DNA of 64,000 nucleotides from NCBI GenBank assembly GCA_034401795.1, contig CM067370.1, forward strand, positions 102,304,028 through 102,368,027, given 5' to 3'. Under the pieces are notes generated by a model. It saw only the letters and a program-made list of their open reading frames with translations. It had not been told where the DNA came from and did not search any database. Positions 39,752 to 48,284 of the stretch are shown here, piece by piece. This DNA is from Chaetoderma sp. LZ-2023a (taxonomy: Eukaryota; Mollusca; Caudofoveata; Chaetodermatida; Chaetodermatidae). The stretch's first letter is position 1; every line of letters starts with the position of its first letter. The translations under genes and the position numbers were made by a program.

Positions 39752-39911
39752 GTTGCTATGCAAACAAGAATGAGCTCTATGGTAAACGGGTACTCGGCAG
39801 TTGGGAGCCGAGTACCCGGTTCCCAGGAGTCGGTAAAGCTTTCTAAGTCTATAATCCTAGAGCCGCTGTCAAGGCCAGCTGTATATCAGAAGTAACAGAA
39901 TGGTGAGTATT
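39752..39911. repeat. DIRS copy 1 right inverted terminal repeat
   Basis: Reverse complement of 32861-33015, ending 'GAATGGTGAGTATT', followed by the right tip 'GATCGAAGGAGAA'. Directly after the tip begins the truncated RT of copy 2. Confidence 0.88.
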
Positions 39912-39928
39912 GATCGAAGGAGAATCTG

Positions 39929-40970
39929 ACGCTCCCTCCACCATACAAAATGCGACATTATCGGCTCCAAAACTGGTACCAGTTTTGACAGGGGTTCTGT
40001 TGTCTGTTTCCACAGAGACATCAGATACAACTGGATAGGCCTTCGCATTAGAGCAGCGTACGGGATAACCTGCTCCATGGAGACCATCATGCCCAGCATC
40101 TGAAGGAACCGCCTCGCCTGAATGTGGTTTCCCACTCGAAAACTCTTGAGGATGGCTAACAGAGACACCATTCTGGGCTCTGACGGGTACACCCTGCCCT
40201 CCTCGAGATCGAATCGCATCCCCAAATAAACGAAATGTTGAGTGGGCGTCAACTCGGATTTCTCCTCGTTGACTATCCAGCCTAGATCTGAAAGTAACCT
40301 TAGAGTCAGAGCAGTATCCACGTTCAACCTGGCTGCCGAGTCTGCCTTGATCAGCCAGTCGTCTATGTAGGTGTGTAGCGCCACGTTCTCTTTTCTGAGA
40401 AACGCTGTCACCGCAAGGACCACTCTTGTGAAAACCCTCGGAGCTGTCGACAGGCCAAATGGGAGAACAATAAACTCCCATACTTGATTCTGAAACGCAA
40501 ATCTCAGAAACCTGTGACAACTCCTGTTCATCGGAATGTGGAAATATGCATCTTTCAGATCGATCGATACACACCACATTCCTTTCCTCAATCCCGCCAT
40601 TACCGACCTCGGCGTTTCCATCTGGAACCGAGGCGTATGGATAAACCAATTTAATGGCCTGAGATTGAGTATGGGTCTCCATCCCCCTGTGCTCGTGGGG
40701 ACAAGGAACATGTTTGAATAGAAGCCTGGAGTGTTTCGGTTTGCTGGTTTTATTGCTCCCTTCAGAAGCAAACCCGACACTTCCTTTTGAACGGCTTCTA
40801 ACTTGTCTGGATCCCTTGGTACGGGTGTCCAGACAGGTGCCAGACAGATTTTGTGGTGGAAAGTCCCACCACTCCGGCAGGTAACCCTGGGATAACCATC
40901 CCAGGACCAGACTGTCTGACGTCACACCTCGCCAGGCCTCGACGAAACGCATGAGCCTTCCACCCACCAT
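39929..40970 (-). pseudogene. DIRS copy 2 reverse transcriptase, truncated and frameshifted
   Basis: It has 'GFYSNMFLVPTSTGGWRPIL', 'SIDLKDAYFHIPM', 'VLPFGLSTAPRVFT' and 'TYIDDWLIKAD', so the palm is present. A small deletion near 40845 shifts the frame relative to the N-terminal 'EWWDFPPQNLS'. The frame stops in copy 1 tip sequence, so RNase H is absent. Confidence 0.85.
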
Positions 40971-41129
40971 AGACGCCTCACGGGGTTGTCAGGCTCGTAG
41001 TCCGCTCCCCCATCTTTCTTAACGAGAGAGACAGAACCATTTCGTTCTAGGCACGACGGGTATAACTGGCACCGCTGTTCCTGTCACACAGGCGCGGTTC
41101 AGACATATATGAAGGGAGCTCTCGCACCC

Positions 41130-43442
41130 TCAGGTACGATCCGGCCCCTTCTGTTCGCCCTTTGAGGACTTACCCTTACCCTTCCCGCCTCTAGGGCGGT
41201 CAGGAGCAACCTTGGGGAGGGTAGGCGCCTCTACAACCTTCCTGGCTTTCTTCGCCGGCGGCGGCTGAGAAAAGCCAGCTGAAGCAGAAGTCGCAACAGG
41301 CTTAGCTTTCGCCTTGCCCGTATGCTTCTTCTGCTTCTTTGAAGGTTGTCCCGCGAGCGGTTTCCCTACAGCCCCTAGTGCGTGGGCTTGCCGCACTAGC
41401 TCTAGCTGCAGGTTGACCGCTAACCGATTCTGCGCGATACTGGCTGTATCCTCTAAGATGGCCCGCGCCTGGCCACCGAAGATGCTAGGCCCTGTCAGGG
41501 GCATCCCAAGAAGACGCTCCCTGACTGCCGTAGCCGGACGCATATGGTCAATGACCATTTGCCTCCTGGATTTAGTCACTCACGCTTGCACCCTTGCCAA
41601 TGCATCCATAGACAGCACCAGGCCGTCATTTACGCACGAAAGCGCCACAGGTGGCACAGGGTGGCCTGCCCCGCTTCAGCCCACACCGACTGAAGGAGAT
41701 GATACGAGTGGTTGACAGCGCTCATAGCTGCCCTTACACCCTCATCGCATAGGGACAGGACTTCCTCTTGGTGTACCTGAGCCTTGTCCACAAGTGCCAG
41801 ACCGGGGCCACCCGCCCCGGCACTCTGAATGCCCAGTGCCCATCGGTCATCCTCGGTGACCGACGGGACTACACCATATCTGTCGTATTCCCCCCGCAGA
41901 ATACGACATCTAGCCCGCACCTCCCTGGAGGCCGCACGAGCTCAACATTGGTCATAAGTTGTTTGCTATAAATAGCCTCCAACAATTCTATGAACCGTGG
42001 ATCCAGTCCCACAGACTGGATCCGGGCCGCGGGCAAAATCCCCGTCCTGATCGACGCAACCGACGGACGGGGCGCATCTTCATCGGCCGTGGCCGAAACC
42101 ACAGACGGGTCAACCCTGGCTAGCCACGCCAGAGCCTCTGACCAATCTATCTCCGATGAAGACACACCCGCAAACACGTCACCCGTTGACGTGTTCACGG
42201 GCCTGCCAGCCACGGCCTCCCGGCAAGGAGCCACGGCTGACACGCCAGGCACTCCGGTACCACACGGTTCCGCCACCACCCCATGAAACACTCCGGTCCA
42301 TGGGGTAGGTCCGCACGGAAAACCGTACGGACCCGTAGCAGTCGCGGAACCGTAGCCAGACACGGGCACCAATGGCACCCCACGTCCGACTGCCGGACCA
42401 GGCGAGATAGGTGAGTACCACGCCCGGCCCGGCCGACCCGTTACCGTGTCGGCTGGTGCCAAACCAACCGTCACGGAACCGGTACCCGGTACCACATTAG
42501 CCTCAGCCACAGGCGGAGCCGCTGCCTTGGCTTGCGCCAAGCCAGACAAATGGAGGCCGGTTCCGTCCAGGACGGAATCAACCTCCATATTCTCCACCTG
42601 CGGCATCACAGGCCGCAGCAACCTCAAGGAGCCACGGCTGACACACCAGGCACTCCGGTACCACACGGTTCCGCCGCCACCCCATGAAACACTCCGGTCC
42701 ATGGGGTAGGTCCGCACGGACCCGTAGCAGTCGCGGAACCGTAGCCAGACACGGGCGCCAACGGCACCCCACGTCCGACTGCCGGACCAGGCCAGATAGG
42801 TGAGTACCACGCCCGGCCCGGCCGACCCGTTACCGTGTCGGTCTTGCCAAACCAACCGTCACGGAACCGGTGCCCGGTACCAGATTAGCCTCAGCCACAG
42901 GCGGAGCCGCTGCCTTGGCTTGCGCCAAGCCAGACAAATGGAGGCCAGTTCCATCCAGGACGGAATCGACCTCCATATTCTCCACCTGCGGCATCACAGG
43001 CCGCAGCAACCTCTCCTCCTCGTCTTCAGACGGCTCCCACACCTGATGGACCAGCCACCGCTACTGGACCACCCGGAGGTGGCCGCAGAGAAACAGAACC
43101 TGTCTGGCCAGAGCCAGGCGGGACTGCCAGGGGTCCGTACAAGATGGCCCCCTCGGAACCCAGTCCAGAACCCTGTCCGAGGACAGGGTCTGTACCAGGC
43201 ATGGGGAGAAACTGCCCCCCAACCTTTGGTAGCAGGGACGACACCAGCGTGGGCAGAACGCTATGCAGAAAACCCTGCATAGCCGGACCAAACCACGCCG
43301 GCGGTGCCATCTCCGCCACCTCCAGCTGGGGACGTGGAGCACCCTCACCGGCCGAACCGGGCGCTCCACGATTTACTCTCGGACCGCCTGACGCCGCGTC
43401 AGACCCAGCCAAGTCCTTCTGGGCAAGGAACATTACCATCAT
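41130..43442 (-). pseudogene. DIRS copy 2 gag-like region, broken into several frames
   Basis: Pieces at 41130-41579 (basic tail), 41630-41920, 41869-42855 and 43026-43442 match copy 1 gag in order. Stops, indels and a 401-bp internal duplication disrupt it. As in copy 1, the Lys/Gly-rich tail ('GGKGKGKSSKGEQKG') is preserved. Confidence 0.7.
42225..43013 (-). repeat. Tandem duplication (period 401 bp) inside DIRS copy 2 gag
   Basis: The text from 'AAGGAGCCACGGCTGACAC' to 'GGCCGCAGCAACCTC' occurs twice back to back, 42225-42625 and 42626-43013, with a few differences including a short deletion in the second unit. Copy 1 has the segment once. Confidence 0.85.
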
Positions 43443-44489
43443 ATCGACGGACCACACTGCGTACACATTACATCTATGATCTAGGTTACAGGGTGTACAC
43501 CTAAAACAGACATGGTCCTTAAACACGACGCGTACAAACTTATGGCACTCGTCACATGATGGCGGGGCTGGCTTGGCCTATAAAATAAGCACAAACCTAC
43601 AATTACAAGCGGAACGAGACCCTGATGGAAGGCAGACAATTAATTTTCAAATAATTTGACTCATAAATTAACCGTATCCCTCCCGCACCCCACCCCGCCA
43701 CGTTACAACAAAGATTGCATTGATTATGACGACAAGAACGAAGCGGGCATAAAACACACCCATATTAGATCCTCCAGGATGTGTAACGGCTCTAGGAATC
43801 ATATCGCATAGCATTCGGGGTATATTTACCAATCAATATAAATTATACTCCCTAACGAAAGCCAAACGATATGTGAAGAAAACAACAAAATGTATAACAA
43901 ACTGCTGTATCACACGGTAAAACCGCAGACCACGCATCTACTCAAGAATTTTGAAACCACCGATCATTGCAAACTGATCGTGATCGCACGTAAACTTGAA
44001 CATTCTAAAGTTTCCGGTACCATTTTTAGTACGCAGTACCCAGAACGAGATGCGTGAATTAATGAAAATTTTTCTTCACATAAACATCCGAGCGACCGGG
44101 TGTGACGTCACCCGCTCAGATCCTATGGAGAATGACGTCAGCCGATATTCGTGTTAGAAATACCGTAGCAAACACCTATTTTCATATCTGCCAATCGCCT
44201 GTTGGGGTTTAAAGAAGGCGATCGTCTGGCATATATCGTTGTTAGCACACGTCCCAGATTCTCTGGGGTCAGAAATCGGGACATGCAACACAGCGAAATT
44301 TAGAGACCTAAGTCTTTTAACTATGGATTATAAAGAATGATACAACCTGGTTTTCATCGGCGGTATTCTCCATAGTATCCAGTTAAATCCTTCAAGAACG
44401 CACAAACTATCACTTTACAGACAAAGACTTAGATTTCTTTAACAAAAGACACTAAAATCCTCTCCCTGCAGAAAGCATGTATTGCTCTT

Positions 44490-44649
44490 GTTGCTATGCA
44501 AACAAGAATGAGCTCTATGGTAAACGGGTACTCGGCAGTTGGGAGCCGAGTACCCAGTTCCCAGGAGTCGGTAAAGCTTTCTAAGTCTATAATCCTAGAG
44601 CCGCTGTCAAGGCCAGCTGTATATCAGAAGTAACAGAATGGTGAGTATT
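44490..44649. repeat. DIRS copy 2 right inverted terminal repeat
   Basis: Nearly the same as 39752-39911, including the hairpin 'GGTACTCGG...CCGAGTACC' and the end 'GGTGAGTATT'. No matching left repeat exists for this copy. Confidence 0.85.
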
Positions 44650-44762
44650 GATCGAAGGAGAAATCCATATGCTTTAATTCTTAAAGGCATGTAGCTATTC
44701 GTTAACCATTTATCCCGCTGAATTCCCCATGTCTCATTTTCAGTGCTACCATCCAGGAAAAC

Positions 44763-44855
44763 TATTGCATATTTTGAAATTAATTTGACTGGCAGTTGTT
44801 GCTGCCTTAGGCAGCAATGGCTTCCAGTCAAACTAATTTCAGAATATTCAACAGA
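44763..44855. mobile_element. Stand-alone hairpin (family 2 core)
   Basis: 'ATATTTTGAAATTAATTTGA' followed by CTGG is mirrored by 'CAGTCAAACTAATTTCAGAA' around 'TTGCTGCCTTAGGCAGCAA'. It lies in the right interior of the large insertion. Confidence 0.75.
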
Positions 44856-45435
44856 ATAAGTTTTATATCATAAAGAATACTTTTTCAGGGATTTGTTGGT
44901 GAAATGTTTAACTAAATACACAATTAAACATGATCAACATACATTCAAAGTTAGTTACGCTTATTTACTTTATTCATATAGTAACAGTGACTTCCTCTTA
45001 CAATCAATGGGGTTGCCCTTAGCTGGCCTACCACTTGAAATGCAGGAGAAAACTTCTTTCCATCCCACTCACCCCATATCCAGCCCATATACACCTCCAA
45101 ATCAGCTCCTGCATCTCAAAATCTGACACACCCAGCTGGTTATCATATTATATCTCCTGCCAGCCATGGATAATTAAACTTACTTAAAAGAATAACAACA
45201 CTGCTGAATATTTTCACATGAACTTAGACTAACATCCATTTTGCTATCACCACCACCACGCGACCCCCCCCCCCCACCACCACCACCCCACCCCCACTCC
45301 AACCCCGCACACCAACCGCCCACAACCCAACCAAACATGTATACAATTATCGCCTCACTCAGTCGTCTAGAGGTATAATTTATCACCATTCATACCATCA
45401 TGCACTTATTTGAGCATGAACTTACTTTATCACAT
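44856..45435. other. Right interior of the large insertion
   Basis: Unrecognised sequence with a CCA/poly-C stretch at 45249-45300. No gene. Confidence 0.5.
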
Positions 45436-45506
45436 CAGTGAACGCTTGACGGCCAGGCTTCCCCCGTTCTAAAAATAATGACGTAATGACGACACGAAAA
45501 AACCTC
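45436..45506 (-). repeat. Right terminal inverted repeat of the large insertion
   Basis: Mirror of the left repeat. On the + strand it shows 'ACGCTTGACGGCCAG', 'AATGACGTAATGA' and the tip 'AAAAAACCTC'. It is followed directly by CTAT and the resumed LINE reading frame. Confidence 0.65.
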
Positions 45507-46198
45507 CTATATTGTACACTGATCCTTCCACATATCACATATTGCAATGTAATATGGACTAACACGCATAAAACTAAACTAGCACATCTAAAATCATTAC
45601 AAAAGCAGGCAATCAAGTTATTCGCACAGCCAGCAGAGGGGCAGGATGTCTTTAAAACCGAGAAAATGCTAAAACTTGAAGACATTGGAGCTGTCCAACT
45701 ATACACTGTCTTAAGGGACTACCATAATGGCAATCTACCCTCCTCATTATCAAACCTTTTTAGGAACAACTCCGATATACACTCGCACAACACACGAACT
45801 AAGAATAACTTACACCAACCTATTACAGAACAATGACAGCTCCACAAAAACCATCTCACCAAGCAATACAACTCTGGAACAACACAGATATAAATATACG
45901 CACACAAATTCTAACACAAAGCTCTTAAACAAAATATTTAAAAAATAATCTTAGAAAGATACTAAAAATCCAAACCAATGACATGAATGCAGAAGTCACC
46001 ACCATGGCAGTACAAAAACAAGTATGTACCCAGTTGCCAGGATAACAACTAGAATGTAAAATACACATCTGCAATAATAATAATAATGCATCCGTAATTG
46101 TTGATGTGGATGATGCAATTGTGTATAATAATAATAATAATAATAATAATAATGCACCAAGAAATGTTGATACAAATTAGGCCGCATTGTTATATATG

Positions 46199-46246
<48 letters not shown>

Positions 46247-46359
46247 CTGCACCAAGAAATGTTGATACAAATTAGGCCGTTATTATATATGACAATAATA
46301 ATAATAATAATAATAATAATAATTTTGTAAACAAGATATGCATGTGTTTTCCCCATTCC

Positions 46360-46404
<45 letters not shown>

Positions 46405-46609
46405 GTGTTAATTGTCTATTGTCTTAAATGTATACATGTAAATATTATATTATCTTCACCCATGATCCAACTATTACTGAATTATATGTTTATTATATGT
46501 TAAATGTAAGGGGTCCACCGCTGTATAGGCTCAGCCTTTGGTGGACTGCCTGTTGTGTAAATGTAAAATCTATGTGTTATATGAAAATAAAGAATCTTGA
46601 ATCTTGAAT
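45507..46609 (+). pseudogene. LINE reverse transcriptase, right half and 3' end
   Basis: The frame resumes with 'LYCTLILPHITYCNVIWTNT', then 'LKSLQKQAIKLF', the LINE thumb region that follows the 'NILKTL' end of the left half at 28636. The coding part decays near 45840-45950. The 3' region carries (AAT)n arrays (46071-46321, within a repeated ~96-bp block) and a (GT)n tract (46362-46408), and ends 'AATAAAGAATCTTGAATC' plus TTGAATG, a short tandem tail typical of Daphne/CR1-group LINEs. Confidence 0.8.
46071..46408. repeat. (AAT)n and (GT)n microsatellites in the LINE 3' region
   Basis: Four AAT tracts, two of them preceded by the same 'GCACCAAGAAATGTTGATAC' block at 46154 and 46249, then a 47-bp GT run. 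The repeated block shows the arrays grew by segment duplication. Confidence 0.9.
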
Positions 46610-47904
46610 GGCGTACACGCTTTTTGCGCACTGGCAAAAAGTATATGTTTTGCAGCATATGCTACCACACCTTTAAAATATGTTTCACATAAGCTAATTG
46701 TTATTGCAGCTTAACCAATGATAACATATGTATCATATTTGAAAGGGTTTACAAATGGTGACCATGAATGCGTAAAAACGTCTATTATTTTTAAAGGGAA
46801 AAAATGTCATCTGAATCTATTTAATTATCAAATATAGATACAAATCTTAATCTTTTATGCTTCTGGGAATTTTTTTTTGTTATAGTTATATGAAAATTGT
46901 GAAATAATATGACAGTGTCAGAAATCAACAGCACTGCTTTAAAGGTAAAATAATTAATTAGTATTTCTCAACCATTCATGACTTCAGTAGACCTACGGAC
47001 CCACTGCGTTTCGTTTTGGGAGTACAAAGCCATATTCTTGGGATAAATACGCTCTACAGGATAATGTAACTTCCAGTGCTCTGTAAATAGTAAATAATAT
47101 AGATTGCATATTTATATACATATATATTTTTATATATTCATATACTCATATTCTCTCCGTCATGTACATATTTCACGTCACTTGATGTTTGGTTATATCT
47201 ATATGTATGTAGATTCATGCCAATAAAATATTCTGATTCTGGTATATTGACAAGTACTAAGTAGTAAGTAGTTTCACAATTTCAAGCGAAGAAAATCTTT
47301 CATGAGCAAAATGAATAACTGTAGATTGACATGTAAACCAATATGTGTGCGTGCCGATCGTGAGCAAACCTCACATGACTGAGGCTGAATACATATGTGC
47401 AAAGAGAGGGGATGCGCAAATACAGGAAACTTCAGTGACAATGAATGATAACTTAGAATGCACATGTCTATATAGGTGGCGAAACGACCTAGGCGAACGA
47501 GAATATGGGGGGCATTTACGCAGCTGCGTTAGCTTGTAGGATGGAATATTTATTACAGATAACACAACAATGTTATGAAATTAATTGGCATTGTCTTTTT
47601 TTGTGTTACTTTATTTTATGATAAAGCATCGTTTACCTGACATTAGCCCTCCATGTTACAAGGAAAATGCCCGGATGATTTTCCGTGTTGCCAGATTTTA
47701 AGTTCGCTGACCGAAATTCGTTTAGAGTTCTCATAAAATTGTGAGCCACTATTAAGAAATTCGCATAGCACTGCGAATAGGCGTAGGAATAGGGCTGGGA
47801 TCTGAGGGCGGCAAGTGGGCCCACCCAAGTTTTTCCTCTCCTATAGTTCTACAATATTGTCGGGTGCGGACGTGTGAGACTTCGAAGAGCAACTATTGAG
47901 ATAA
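46610..47904. other. Unrecognised sequence, with a LINE-like tail near 47220
   Basis: No gene recognised. 'CAATAAAATATTCTGATTCT' at 47220-47239 looks like the end of a very short LINE insertion. Small open frames near 47270-47570 have no domain. Confidence 0.4.
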
Positions 47905-48087
47905 TATGAAAATATACGTTGTGCAAATTCACTGGCATATTTACTTCTCGGTGCACTGCCGATAGAGGCGCAAATTGAAAAGAAGAAGCTGACATTACTT
48001 GGTGCAATACTAAGGAGTGAAGGCTCTGTCGAACAACAGTTAGCAATTCGGCAGCTCGTTATGAAAAGAGAAGGCAGACACAGTTGG
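47905..48087 (+). pseudogene. Older LINE, C-terminal segment (left of CR1 insertion)
   Basis: The + frame gives 'LLLGALPIEAQIEKKKLTLL' then 'GAILRSEGSVEQQLAIRQLV' and 'GRHSWF', a C-terminal block common in invertebrate LINE proteins. It is cut at 48087 by the CR1. The reading resumes at 53888. Confidence 0.75.
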
Positions 48088-48281
48088 TTTGTCTAAGCAC
48101 AATATTAGAAAAAATCGAGTAATATACTATGCACCTTATTAAACTGCCATACCAACCACATACAATATTTGGTACATTTGTGATGTTTGTCTAAGCACAA
48201 TATTAGAAAAAATCGAGTAATATACTATACACCTTATTAAACTGCCATACCAACCACATACAATATTTGGTACAAGTAAGC
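48088..48281 (+). repeat. CR1 5' leader: two 97-bp tandem monomers
   Basis: The text from 'TTTGTCTAAGCACAATATTA' to 'CAATATTTGGTACA' occurs at 48088 and again at 48185 with one difference. It ends a few bases before the ORF1 ATG at 48285. Repeated 5' monomers act as promoters in some LINE families (mouse L1, for example); that role is only inferred here. Confidence 0.85.
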
Positions 48282-48284
48282 AAC

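Larger units (their letters stand above)
32823..39925 (-). mobile_element. Full-length DIRS-type tyrosine-recombinase retrotransposon (copy 1)
   Basis: About 7.1 kb, genes on the minus strand in the order gag-like, RT/RNase H (plus a downstream domain), tyrosine recombinase. It has the DIRS hallmark ends: inverted terminal repeats (32861-33015 and 39752-39911) plus an internal complementary region near 33087-33140 built from sequence complementary to both outermost tips. There is no LTR and no target duplication, as expected for insertion by a tyrosine recombinase of a circular intermediate. RT and recombinase frames are open; the gag frame is broken. A second, truncated copy is joined to its right end. 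Confidence 0.9.
39926..44662 (-). mobile_element. DIRS-type retrotransposon, truncated copy 2
   Basis: It corresponds base for base, with scattered substitutions, to 35505-39925 of copy 1: partial RT, gag-like region, leader and right inverted terminal repeat. The RNase H and recombinase half and the left terminus are missing. The truncation point is exactly at the right tip of copy 1, within a shared AGGAGA. The right tip here is 'GATCGAAGGAGAA' followed by unrelated sequence. Confidence 0.88.
28637..45506. mobile_element. Large composite insertion with terminal inverted repeats and 4-bp target duplication
   Basis: The left end starts 'AGGTTTTACGG', then 'TTATGACGTCATT' and 'CTGGCCATCAAGCGT' at offset about 50. 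The right end read in reverse starts '(G)AGGTTTTTTCG', then 'TCATTACGTCATT' and 'CTGGCCGTCAAGCGT' at offset about 49. CTAT flanks both sides (28633-28636 and 45507-45510). Removing the insertion with one CTAT restores the RT reading frame of the host LINE exactly. Nested inside are a hAT, a full DIRS and a partial DIRS, leaving about 3.5 kb of the original DNA transposon. I see no transposase in that remainder. Superfamily undetermined. Confidence 0.65.

Noticed and set aside
28637-45506. Maverick/Polinton element as the identity of the 16.9-kb insertion
   Set aside because: The length and AG... ends are suggestive, but no polymerase B, integrase, ATPase or capsid gene is present, the target duplication appears to be 4 bp rather than 6, and most of the length is nested DIRS and hAT sequence.
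45996-46362. Tyr-rich and Ile-rich frames
   Set aside because: Translations of (AAT)n arrays.
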